Positions 1 to 7,401 of a stretch of 9,767 bases of DNA are shown here, piece after piece (the stretch's first letter is position 1; the number at the start of each line of letters is the position of its first letter). The DNA comes from an uncultured Ruminococcus sp. (GTDB taxonomy: Bacteria > Bacillota > Clostridia > Oscillospirales > Acutalibacteraceae). The stretch spans positions 1 through 9,767 of the forward strand of contig CACYBZ010000039.1 in assembly GCA_902772795.1 (NCBI GenBank), given 5' to 3'. Made by a program: the position numbers and the translations under genes. The notes beneath the pieces were generated by a model. The model ran no database searches. It was not told the origin of the DNA and saw only the letters and a list, made by a program, of their open reading frames with translations.

Positions 1-47
1 AATTTACGGTATTTTTACGGATACATGGTAAAAACAGACAAAAAAAC

Positions 48-53
48 AGGTGA
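48..53 (+). promoter_or_regulatory. Ribosome binding site deciding the protease start
   Basis: AGGTGA ends five bases before ATG59. The alternative in-frame GTG at 50-52 is part of this motif and has only A-rich sequence upstream, so translation most likely begins at 59. The resulting N-terminus (MAENDFKV) also aligns residue for residue with that of the downstream YceG-family protein (MRKNDFKV). Confidence 0.6.
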
Positions 54-58
54 AACTT

Positions 59-1564
59 ATGGCAGAAAATGATTTCAAAGTAATATACAATTCCCAAGTT
101 ATCAAGGATATTTCTTCTTTTGTCAGTATCAACAATCACGCAGGAACACAGAACAGCAGACAGGTATGTTTTACGGTCATAGCAGGAGTAAACAATACAT
201 TCACAGATGACATCAGAAATATGGACAATGTTCTGGACAGCGAAATGAACAACGGAAAGATAATATATGTCAGAATAAAAGAACTTTCCCGTGTGTTGTC
301 TTTTCAGGATACCGCTTTTTACGCAGAACAGTATGAAAACTGGCTCAAAAGCAACAAGAAAACATTGCATATAAAAACCGTTGACAATCACAGGATTCTG
401 TGTCGGGTAAGCAATGCCTTACAGAAAACATTGACGTTGTTCAGTCAGACAAGGCAGGTAAATCCATCTCTGATAAAAAACTTTTCTGTAAAACTTCTCT
501 ACTGGTTCGACCTTCTTTTTGCACAGCATACCGAACAGTTGTCACAGGACTTACCGATAAAAGTAGTGGCACAGAATATTGTCAAGATACAGGAATATCT
601 TTTTTTCTATATGCTCACGCAGACAGGGTGCAATGTTATGCTTCTGGAGAGTGAAAAGCAACTGGATACTGTCGCCGATAATCTGAAATTATCGCATAGG
701 GCAGTGATAGGCAGTTACAGTGATGTCAACATTCCTGACTATGTACGGCATTACCGCAACAGTCAGCAGGAAGTCCGCTCAGCGAAAAATAGCGTTGCTC
801 AGAACAGAAACGTTGTTGTTATTCCGCCACGGACAGAAAGAAAAAAACGAGATGTTCAGCCGTCTGTCAATTTACCGAATGAGAAAAAGACGACTGTCAC
901 CGAAATGCCTCCACAGATTGAAAACCAACAGACGGTAAGAAATGAAAGTAAATCGTCTGTCAAAAAAGAACGTACCACGCAGAAACGTAAGGAAAAAAGT
1001 TCAGAGGAACTGGCACAGCTGGCGAAATCGGTAGTTATGATAGCGGTACATGACAAAAAAGGTGAAATTATTGGTTTAGGTTCAGGTATAATGATAGGAC
1101 AGGACGGTTATATTCTTACCAACAATCATGTTGCCAAAGGCGGAGCTTATTATTCCGTACATATCGAAGATGATAACGAAACGTATGTTACCGCTGAAGT
1201 TATCAAATACCATTCTGTTTATGACCTTGCCGTCATCAGAATACAAAAGGAACTGGAACCCATTCCGATTTACAAGGGCAGAAAAGAACTGGTGAGAGGA
1301 CAGAGAGTGATTGCTATAGGAAGTCCGTTAGGATTGTTCAATTCTGTTTCAGACGGAATTATTTCAGGGTTCAGGGAAGTCAAGGACGGTGTGACCATGA
1401 TACAGTTTACCGCACCGACATCAAGCGGAAGTTCAGGCGGTGCAGTGCTGAATTTATATGGAGAAGTCATCGGTATCAGTACGGCGGGTATAGTCGAGGG
1501 GCAGAATATCAACCTTGCCATGGATTACCGCTATATCAATGCCTTTATCAAAGGAATTATCTGA
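59..1564 (+). CDS. Cytosolic trypsin/HtrA-like serine protease with N-terminal YceG-like domain
   Basis: This 501-residue protein has two clear parts. The C-terminal ~175 residues are a chymotrypsin-fold (S1C/HtrA-like) protease. They hold the GSG strand at 341-343, TNNHV with catalytic H357, YDLAV with D389, and GSSGG with nucleophile S459, so the triad is complete. There is no PDZ domain after it, and no signal peptide or membrane segment, so it should act in the cytosol. Residues ~1-200 are not standard HtrA sequence. They match the N-terminus of the YceG-family protein encoded next door (NDFKV at 4-8, S33-R34, FTVIAGVNN at 38-46, E179, GCNV at 190-193). Residues ~235-320 form a K/R/E/T/Q-rich, probably disordered linker. 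ATG59 is preferred to the upstream in-frame GTG50, because GTG50 lies inside the AGGTGA ribosome binding site. Substrate and trigger are unknown; a role in Ter stress signalling or defence is inferred from fusion and neighbourhood. Confidence 0.9.
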   Translation: MAENDFKVIYNSQVIKDISSFVSINNHAGTQNSRQVCFTVIAGVNNTFTDDIRNMDNVLDSEMNNGKIIYVRIKELSRVLSFQDTAFYAEQYENWLKSNKKTLHIKTVDNHRILCRVSNALQKTLTLFSQTRQVNPSLIKNFSVKLLYWFDLLFAQHTEQLSQDLPIKVVAQNIVKIQEYLFFYMLTQTGCNVMLLESEKQLDTVADNLKLSHRAVIGSYSDVNIPDYVRHYRNSQQEVRSAKNSVAQNRNVVVIPPRTERKKRDVQPSVNLPNEKKTTVTEMPPQIENQQTVRNESKSSVKKERTTQKRKEKSSEELAQLAKSVVMIAVHDKKGEIIGLGSGIMIGQDGYILTNNHVAKGGAYYSVHIEDDNETYVTAEVIKYHSVYDLAVIRIQKELEPIPIYKGRKELVRGQRVIAIGSPLGLFNSVSDGIISGFREVKDGVTMIQFTAPTSSGSSGGAVLNLYGEVIGISTAGIVEGQNINLAMDYRYINAFIKGII

Positions 1565-1663
1565 TATAACTATGTCTGTTTTGTTGTTTGCTTTCACTGT
1601 TCTGTATGTTTCAGAGAGAAGTGTAAAATTTGTGAATGTATTATAAATGATAGGGGAAAACTC

Positions 1664-1692
1664 TTGAATAAATCTGGAAATAATGATATAAT
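1664..1692 (+). promoter_or_regulatory. Sigma-A promoter, extended -10, for the YceG-TelA-TerD operon
   Basis: The -35 box TTGAAT (1664-1669) and a perfect -10 box TATAAT (1687-1692) are separated by 17 bases, with a TGn extension directly before the -10 (1684-1686). Transcription should start near 1699-1700, leaving a leader of about 80 bases before the TTG start at 1779. It lies in the 214-base gap after the protease, so the YceG/TelA/TerD genes can be transcribed independently of it. No operator is recognisable around it, and I see no convincing terminator between the protease stop and this promoter, so read-through from the protease remains possible. Confidence 0.75.
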
Positions 1693-1778
1693 AGCAACAT
1701 AGAGCAGATTTTTTAGAAGATAGTGATTAAAACAACAAAAGTATATGTAAGTAATTGTTTAAAATATACAAATAAATA

Positions 1779-4085
1779 TTGAGAAAAAATGACTTTAAGG
1801 TTGAAAAGGTGAACGGAACAGTGTTCGGAAGAATAAAAGCGAATAAGCTTAGTGATATTTTTAAAACTCTGGAAAGCAGAAATGTTCAGGGGATTTATTT
1901 TTGTCGGATAAACGGTTATAATAACGAAGTGGCGGAATTTATCCGAAAATATTATGAAACAGCGGTCAAAGAGGGCGTGGTCATAGAGGGAGGAATACCC
2001 AATCCTGACGAAAAAGGGATTATGTATTACAACGAAACTATGGGAACGAGATTTTTCATGGATAAGGTGTTTATCGTGGAAAGTCTGAAAAGATGGTTGC
2101 CCCGAATGAACCAGAATCAGAGGGACAGTGTCGGAAGTGCCATTTACAATGAACTTGATGGTATGCGTAAGAAAGGCAAGAATGATAACATTCTGAAAAA
2201 TGCGTATATCAAAATCATGTGCGGGCTTTATTATAAATTTGAACGTATCACCAATAAATTAGGAATGAGCAATGTGCCGAAAATCCTGTATGAAGGGTAT
2301 GTCAACAATTATGAACTGATGTTGTTGTCTGTGCTGGCGAATGCAGGGTGTGATGTAGTGTTGTTGCAGTATAACGGCGATGCACAGTATTTAAAGACGG
2401 ACAAAAACGGGGAAAAGTCAGATAACTATATGGGAGCGGGATTGAAACCGTTTCCGCAGGGATTCAGTCTGAAGTCTGTCAGGGACGAGATACAGAAGAA
2501 CGTCAACAGACAGCGACTTTACGGAACAAAACCCGATATCGAAAATTGTACAAACGCATGGATAGACGGGAAAGGACTGGCAGATGTTCTTACGCCTGTT
2601 GAACGGCGTGGTACGGACGGCAGATTTTTCTATAATTGTTTTGTCAGAATCAGCGGTGTAGAAGATAAGACTTACTATGTCAATGAACTGTTCCAGTTTT
2701 ATACCCAGTTCAAGGAAAGTAAGCGAAACTTAGTGATTGTCGATGACGAAATACCCAAACCGTCACCTGATGAAGTAGCCAGAGTCAACAAAGGAAATTA
2801 CAACACGGTAGATTCCATGCTGATGGATCTGGCGAAGAATTTCAATAAATTCCCCAATGTACGGTTACAGAAAATCATTGTCAAAAGTTTCATGGATACC
2901 ATGTTGTCGCTGGAGAGCGAAGCCAATATCAATAAGATGAAGAATAAAGCTGTCTTTCTGATTTGCTGGCTGAACCGTTATTTTTCGCAGTTGTTTTCCA
3001 ATTCCAAGATAACGAATGTGGCGTGTTTTATTTATATGGGAGGTTGCAAGGACGACAATGAAGCCTTGTTCCTGAAATTTCTGGCAAGATTACCCGTCGA
3101 TGTGCTGATATTAAGGCCGAATTTAAGCAGGGAATGTTGTCTGAAAGACAATTTGCTTTATGATATTCATTTTGACAGTTCACTGAACATGGATAAATTT
3201 CCGACAGACAATACCGCCATCAGAGTAGGAACCGCCGCCTATCATGCCGAACGGGAACTGGATACGCTGATGTATCAGGATTCGGGAATGTATCGTGACA
3301 GACAGTATAATAAAGCCGTATCGCTCACGCTGGAAACGATGTATGAAGAAATAGACATTCTTTGGAAAGAGGAACTCAAGTACCGACCGAATTTCAGTAC
3401 AATGGGAGATACCGTAACCATGCCTGTTATTTTCGCCAAGATTTGCGGGGTGAAAGATAACAACGTAGACAGCTATTGGGTGACAATCAAGCGACTGATT
3501 ACCGAAGAATGTTATATTGTCAGCAATGTGCCGTTTATCAATCCAAGGGGAGAGAATCCCATGAGGGTGGTAGCCACAGAGTGTCTGAGAAACGGCAAAC
3601 TGCAGCGGCAGAAAATCAAGGCACACCCGAATTACCAATACGGTTTTTTACAGCCTGAAACACAGGATTATATTCTGGATAAATTGCAGATGCTGATTGA
3701 TAACAACGTCATTAAGGGAACATTTGAAAACGGCATGGAATATAACATTGTAGCCGTTGTTCTGAATATGCGAAGAGAACTGTTGCGGTTGATTCAGAAT
3801 TTTGATTTTACCAAGAAGAACCCCAAACTGATTTATTTACATATGAATGAAAACAGTGTAACGATAGAAGATGCAATTCTGGCAGCATTTTTGAATCTGC
3901 TGGGATTTGATGTTGTATTCTTTGTACCGACAGGCTACCAATGTGTAGAACAGTATTACAAGAAGCCGATTTTGTCGGAACATCAATGCGGTGAATACAG
4001 GTATGATTTGCGTTTGCCCGATTTCAGGAAGATATCGACAAAAGAGCATATACCGTGGCATAAAAGATTATTTAAGAGAGGATAG
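1779..4085 (+). CDS. YceG-family Ter-system protein, three tandem repeat units
   Basis: The 768-residue protein belongs to the YceG family ('biosynthetic module' component found with TerD and TelA). The segment around 270-330 (LTPVERRG, FYNCFVRISGVED, VNELFQFY, then IPKP) is typical of the family. Its reaction is unknown. The chain contains three copies of a ~250-residue unit. Each opens with an F-x-[RK]-I-x-G strand (F41, F288, F552) and closes with an E/D-helix-x-D-V strand motif (D192-V193, D441-V442, D711-V712). No signal peptide or membrane span is seen, so it is probably cytosolic. The start is odd: an in-frame TAA lies at 1773-1775, and the only usual codon that keeps the conserved NDFKV motif is TTG1779, which has no purine-rich ribosome binding site before it. 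A later GTG at 1809 would remove that motif. The telA-like gene follows after 8 bases, implying coupled translation. As I recall, B. subtilis YceG is about 540 residues, so this copy would have one unit more. Confidence 0.85.
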   Translation: MRKNDFKVEKVNGTVFGRIKANKLSDIFKTLESRNVQGIYFCRINGYNNEVAEFIRKYYETAVKEGVVIEGGIPNPDEKGIMYYNETMGTRFFMDKVFIVESLKRWLPRMNQNQRDSVGSAIYNELDGMRKKGKNDNILKNAYIKIMCGLYYKFERITNKLGMSNVPKILYEGYVNNYELMLLSVLANAGCDVVLLQYNGDAQYLKTDKNGEKSDNYMGAGLKPFPQGFSLKSVRDEIQKNVNRQRLYGTKPDIENCTNAWIDGKGLADVLTPVERRGTDGRFFYNCFVRISGVEDKTYYVNELFQFYTQFKESKRNLVIVDDEIPKPSPDEVARVNKGNYNTVDSMLMDLAKNFNKFPNVRLQKIIVKSFMDTMLSLESEANINKMKNKAVFLICWLNRYFSQLFSNSKITNVACFIYMGGCKDDNEALFLKFLARLPVDVLILRPNLSRECCLKDNLLYDIHFDSSLNMDKFPTDNTAIRVGTAAYHAERELDTLMYQDSGMYRDRQYNKAVSLTLETMYEEIDILWKEELKYRPNFSTMGDTVTMPVIFAKICGVKDNNVDSYWVTIKRLITEECYIVSNVPFINPRGENPMRVVATECLRNGKLQRQKIKAHPNYQYGFLQPETQDYILDKLQMLIDNNVIKGTFENGMEYNIVAVVLNMRRELLRLIQNFDFTKKNPKLIYLHMNENSVTIEDAILAAFLNLLGFDVVFFVPTGYQCVEQYYKKPILSEHQCGEYRYDLRLPDFRKISTKEHIPWHKRLFKRG

Positions 4086-4093
4086 TAGAAAAA

Positions 4094-5248
4094 ATGGCAT
4101 TAGACTTTAGTAAAACACCCAAGAAAGAACCCCAGACAACTATCATCAATGCGACCGTTGAAAATGAAATTCAGCCGGTAGAGCAGTATGATATTGTTGC
4201 CGACAGACAGCAGATGAATTCCGAGCTGGTCAATTCCGAAGAAGTAGACAGACTGGTCAGTACGATTGAGATTGACAACATGGAATCCATCGTCACATTT
4301 GGTTCAGAAGTAGCCGAAGAAATTTCCAAGGCATCGGATATTGTTCTTAACAGTGTCAATCTTTCGCAGCTTGATGATACCAGCGTTATGCTGAACACCC
4401 TCAAGAAAGTTATGGATAAGTTTGATATCGAAGAAATCAAGGAAGAACCGGGATTTTTCGGAAGAATATTCGGTAATGCGAAAAAGCAGCTGGATAAGAT
4501 ACTGGCAAAATATCACACCATGGGTGAAGATATCGACAAGATTTACGTCGAGCTGAGAAAATACGAATCAGAAATCAAACAGTCCAACCGTACACTGGCA
4601 AAGATGTTCGACACGAATGTTGATTATTACCATGAACTGGTAAAATACATTCTTGCAGGTGAGCAGGGTTGCCGTGAACTGGAAGAGTACATTGCCCAGA
4701 AGCAGAAAGAAATGGAAGATACAGGGGACAGATCCATTCAGTTTGAAATCCAGACGTTGCAGCAGGCACAGACCATGCTGGAGCAGAGAACACAGGATTT
4801 AAGAATGGCAGAAAGTGTTGCCATGCAGTCTATCCCGATGATAAAGACAATGGAATTCAGCAATATGAACCTTGTCAGAAAAATCAATTCTGCATTCATT
4901 ATCACTATGCCGATATTCAAGCAGGCACTGGCACAGGCAATTATGCTCAAGCGTCAGAAGATACAGGCAGAGTCTATGGCAGCACTTGACGAAAAGACCA
5001 ATGAAATGCTGATTAAGAATGCACAGAACTCCGCAGAACAGGCAAAACTTACCGCAAGACTGGCATCAGGCAGTTCAATCAAGATAGAAACACTGGAAAC
5101 CACATGGCGTACTATTATGAACGGTATTGAAGAAACAAGACAGATTGAAGAAAATGCGAAGAAACAGCGTATTGATGACCAGGCAAGACTGGCAAATATC
5201 AAGTCCGAATTCAATAAGAGTTACAGTATGCCGAAGGGAAACAATTAA
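4094..5248 (+). CDS. telA: Toxic anion resistance protein, TelA/YceH family
   Basis: The 384-residue product has the length and character of the TelA family: soluble, almost wholly alpha-helical and rich in K/E/Q heptad-like stretches. It includes the family's central region (EEPGFFGRIFGNAKKQLDKI around residues 115-137, then a long helical stretch with YYHELVKYI). TelA proteins are linked to resistance to tellurite and other toxic compounds and are regular partners of TerD and YceG proteins, but their molecular activity is not established. The AGAGGA purine run overlapping the end of the YceG-family gene serves as ribosome binding site, and the 8-base gap suggests the two proteins are made together. 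The counterpart in B. subtilis is yceH, also adjacent to yceG. Confidence 0.92.
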   Translation: MALDFSKTPKKEPQTTIINATVENEIQPVEQYDIVADRQQMNSELVNSEEVDRLVSTIEIDNMESIVTFGSEVAEEISKASDIVLNSVNLSQLDDTSVMLNTLKKVMDKFDIEEIKEEPGFFGRIFGNAKKQLDKILAKYHTMGEDIDKIYVELRKYESEIKQSNRTLAKMFDTNVDYYHELVKYILAGEQGCRELEEYIAQKQKEMEDTGDRSIQFEIQTLQQAQTMLEQRTQDLRMAESVAMQSIPMIKTMEFSNMNLVRKINSAFIITMPIFKQALAQAIMLKRQKIQAESMAALDEKTNEMLIKNAQNSAEQAKLTARLASGSSIKIETLETTWRTIMNGIEETRQIEENAKKQRIDDQARLANIKSEFNKSYSMPKGNN

Positions 5249-5259
5249 CAGGAAGAACT

Positions 5260-5279
5260 TTGCAGTAATTTTACTGTAA
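5260..5279 (+). repeat. Inverted repeat between telA and the first terD
   Basis: TTGCAGTAA (5260-5268) and TTACTGTAA (5271-5279) form a 9-2-9 inverted repeat, with one G-T pair if drawn as RNA. A T-rich stretch and the strong GGAGG of the first terD follow. It could be a weak attenuator hairpin that lowers TerD transcription relative to TelA, or an operator for a dimeric regulator. It is too AT-rich for a strong terminator, and no good promoter hexamers accompany it. Confidence 0.4.
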
Positions 5280-5312
5280 ACAGAATATTTATTTTTTGGA
5301 GGTGGCTTTTCT

Positions 5313-5894
5313 ATGCCGATAAGTTTATCAAAAGGACAGAAAGTAAGTTTGACAAAAGGTAATCCAAGTCTGAAAAACATCATGGTAGGTCTTGGCTGGG
5401 ACGTAAACGCTTTTGACTCAGGTGCGGATTTTGACCTTGATGCGTCTGCTTTTCTGGTAGGATCCAACGGAAAATGTATTACAGAGAAAGATTTCGTTTT
5501 CTACGGCAATCTGGAACATCCCAGTGGTGCAGTAAAGCACATGGGCGACAACCTGACAGGTGGCGGTGACGGTGATGATGAACAGATTTTCGTTGATTTG
5601 AAAGGGATTCCCAATAATATTGAGAAAATCGCATTTACCGTAACCATTTATGATGCAGAAAACAGAAGACAGAATTTCGGACAGATTTCCAACGCATTTA
5701 TCAGAATTGTTGATGAAGCAACAGGAGTGGAGATTGTCAGATACGACCTTACAGAAGATTTTTCCATTGAAACAGCGATAGTTGTCGGAGAGTTGTACAA
5801 GCACAACGGAGAATGGAAATTCAATGCTATAGGTAGCGGATTCCAGGGCGGACTGGCAGCACTTTGCGGACATTACGGCATTGAAGTTGCCTGA
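5313..5894 (+). CDS. terD: TerD-family calcium-binding stress protein, copy 1
   Basis: The 193-residue product is a full-length TerD domain beginning directly with the family signature ([16 protein letters not shown]). It carries GWD at 28-30, the acidic FDLDASAF strand (D41, D43), GDNLTG at 78-83 and the acidic loop D86-G-D88-D89-E90, then [10 protein letters not shown] at 167-176. TerD proteins are small beta-sandwich proteins that bind calcium through such acidic residues; they are cytosolic and implicated in resistance to tellurite, oxidants and phage. A strong GGAGG (5298-5302) sits 10 bases before ATG. By hand count it shares 141 of 193 residues (about 73%) with the next gene, without gaps, so the pair is a tandem duplication. 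Gene-level symbols among TerD, TerE and TerZ paralogues are interchangeable here. Confidence 0.93.
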   Translation: MPISLSKGQKVSLTKGNPSLKNIMVGLGWDVNAFDSGADFDLDASAFLVGSNGKCITEKDFVFYGNLEHPSGAVKHMGDNLTGGGDGDDEQIFVDLKGIPNNIEKIAFTVTIYDAENRRQNFGQISNAFIRIVDEATGVEIVRYDLTEDFSIETAIVVGELYKHNGEWKFNAIGSGFQGGLAALCGHYGIEVA

Positions 5895-5927
5895 ATAAAA
5901 AAATAACAGTATGGGAGGAATTTTATT

Positions 5928-6509
5928 ATGCCTATCAGTTTATCCAAAGGACAGAAAGTAAATCTTACTAAGGGAAATCCCGGATTGAAAAATGTAGTCG
6001 TAGGTCTTGGCTGGGACGTTAACGCATTTGATACAGGCGGAAGTTTTGACCTGGACGCAGCAGCATTTTTGCTTGGTGCTAACGGCAAAGTAACGAAGAC
6101 AGAAGATTTCGTTTTTTACGGCAATCTGACTCACCCGTCAGGCAGTGTACAGCACCTTGGTGATAACCTCACCGGTGAAGGCGACGGCGATGATGAACAA
6201 ATCAGAATCAATCTGGCAAATGTTCCTGCTGACATTGAGAAAATTGCCTTTACGGTTACCATTTATGATGCAGAACAAAGACATCAGAATTTCGGTCAGG
6301 TAAGCAACGCATTTATCAGAATTTATAACGAAGACAACGGCGAAGAGTTACTCAGATATGACCTCGGAGAAGATTATTCGATTGAGACCGCAGTTGTTTT
6401 TGCTGAGTTGTACAGAAACAGCGGTGAATGGAAGTTCAATGCGATTGGCAGCGGATACGGCGGAGGACTTGCGGCACTTTGCGGAAGTTACGGTATTGAT
6501 GCACAGTAA
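5928..6509 (+). CDS. terD: TerD-family calcium-binding stress protein, copy 2
   Basis: A second 193-residue TerD domain starts 33 bases after the first, with its own GGAGG (5914-5918) nine bases before ATG. All key acidic positions are kept: GWD at 28-30, FDLDAAAF with D41 and D43, GDNLTG, and D86-G-D88-D89-E90. Differences from copy 1 cluster in surface-like segments, around residues 51-59, 93-99 and 133-142 and the last three residues, while the predicted metal loops are unchanged. The two probably bind calcium alike but may have different partners. Confidence 0.93.
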   Translation: MPISLSKGQKVNLTKGNPGLKNVVVGLGWDVNAFDTGGSFDLDAAAFLLGANGKVTKTEDFVFYGNLTHPSGSVQHLGDNLTGEGDGDDEQIRINLANVPADIEKIAFTVTIYDAEQRHQNFGQVSNAFIRIYNEDNGEELLRYDLGEDYSIETAVVFAELYRNSGEWKFNAIGSGYGGGLAALCGSYGIDAQ

Positions 6510-6551
6510 CAGCGTATGCCGACAAAACAGTATTTGGGGGATTAGACAGTA

Positions 6552-7139
6552 ATGGCAGTAAGTTTACAGAAAGGTCAGAAAGTCAGTCTGACAAAGGACA
6601 ATGCAGGACTTTCCCGAGTAATTGTTGCCCTGGGTTGGGACGAAGCACCCCGTAAAGTGGGCTTTTTTTCCAAGAAGCCTGCGGCAATAGACTGTGATGC
6701 ATCTGCGATATTGTTACAGAACGGCAGATTTTGTGAAAGAGCAGATCTGGTTTATTTTGGCAATCTGCGTCACCGTTCAGGAGCAGTAACACATATGGGA
6801 GATAATCTCACAGGAGCAGGTAAGGGTGATGATGAGCATATCATTGTTGAACTCGGACAGGTACCTCCGCAGTATGACAAGATAGTTATTGTAGTCAATA
6901 TCTATCAGGCGTATAAGAGGAAGCAGGAGTTCGGTATGATAAGAAACGCTTATATCCGACTGATTGATGCAAGAAACAATAACGAGATGTGCCGTTATAA
7001 TCTTACGGACAACTATCAGGGAATGACAGCAATGATTTTTGGCGAAGTTTACCGCAATAACGGTGAATGGAAATTCAGTGCTATCGGTGAAGGCACAACA
7101 GACGGAGATTTAGGTACACTTTCGAGCAGATTCAAATAA
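6552..7139 (+). CDS. Diverged TerD-family protein, copy 3
   Basis: This 195-residue TerD-family member is clearly related to its two neighbours ([40 protein letters not shown]) but much diverged. The loop after GWD is six residues longer and basic/hydrophobic (RKVGFFSKKP, about 34-43) where copies 1 and 2 have a short acidic loop. The strand that follows reads D47-C-D49. In the second acidic loop the first Asp is replaced by Lys (K91-G-D93-D94-E95). Its C-terminus lacks the [12 protein letters not shown] tail of the twins. Metal affinity or binding partner therefore probably differs. It follows copy 2 after 42 bases, with a G-rich (GGGGG) but poorer ribosome binding site, and appears to end the TerD transcription unit. 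Confidence 0.88.
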   Translation: MAVSLQKGQKVSLTKDNAGLSRVIVALGWDEAPRKVGFFSKKPAAIDCDASAILLQNGRFCERADLVYFGNLRHRSGAVTHMGDNLTGAGKGDDEHIIVELGQVPPQYDKIVIVVNIYQAYKRKQEFGMIRNAYIRLIDARNNNEMCRYNLTDNYQGMTAMIFGEVYRNNGEWKFSAIGEGTTDGDLGTLSSRFK

Positions 7140-7151
7140 TCAAACAACAGG

Positions 7152-7189
7152 GAAGAAACTGCAAAATATTTTTACAGTTTCTTCTCTTT
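7152..7189 (+). terminator. Probable rho-independent terminator after the TerD genes
   Basis: GAAGAAACTG (7152-7161) pairs perfectly with CAGTTTCTTC (7175-7184). After one mismatch the stem can extend by four A-T pairs, leaving a three-base loop. The trailing T-run is imperfect (TCTTTG then a further TTTTT), so termination may be partial. It begins 12 bases after the stop of the third terD-like gene, as expected for the end of an operon. Confidence 0.6.
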
Positions 7190-7201
7190 GCGATTTTTCC
7201 G

Positions 7202-7312
7202 TTTAAGGGCGTTGCCCTTAAAAATCCCACAAGGGGCTTTGCCCCTTGACCCCACCGACTTTTGAAAAAGTCGGACAAAACTTTTCGGGGAAAATTTGCT
7301 TTCGCAAATTTT
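7202..7312 (+). repeat. Cluster of four consecutive perfect hairpins (palindromic intergenic element)
   Basis: Four perfect inverted repeats follow one another with short spacers: TTTAAGGGC/GCCCTTAAA (7202-7222, loop 3), CAAGGGGC/GCCCCTTG (7230-7248, loop 3), CCGACTTTT/AAAAGTCGG (7255-7274, loop 2) and AAAATTTGC/GCAAATTTT (7291-7312, loop 4). The GGGGC-TTT-GCCCC core resembles palindromic repeats I recall as widespread in Ruminococcus and relatives, so this is probably a dispersed REP/MITE-like element rather than a gene-specific signal. In RNA it could still act as extra terminator or stability element between the TerD genes and the calcium pump. Confidence 0.7.
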
Positions 7313-7401
7313 GCGAAGATGTGTTGTTTTTAAGGGAAAAATGAGGTAACCAAGTCTGTAAAGGGCTTTGTTATAAAAAAATTCACGGAGGGAGAAATTC
7401 A

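Noticed and set aside
1..72. Possible 3' end of an upstream gene before the protease
   Set aside because: All three forward frames are open from the window edge and stop at 31, 53 and 72. With so few codons none can be preferred, so no partial gene is called.
59..1564. Classical periplasmic or extracellular HtrA/DegP protease
   Set aside because: There is no N-terminal signal or membrane anchor and no PDZ domain; the N-terminal half is a YceG-like domain, so a cytosolic role is favoured.
1565..1663. Terminator after the protease gene
   Set aside because: Only a mismatched weak stem around 1593-1623 is possible and no T-run follows it.
3180..3638. Long reverse-strand open frame (152 codons) inside the YceG-family gene
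   Set aside because: It lies wholly within a well-supported forward gene, has no ribosome binding site and its product is low-quality Cys/His/Ile-rich sequence; it is a shadow frame.
7313..7401. Metal-sensing riboswitch or dedicated promoter just upstream of the calcium pump
   Set aside because: A TATAAA at 7372-7377 lacks a -35 box at proper distance, and I could not match the leader to any riboswitch consensus I know. A covariance-model scan would decide.
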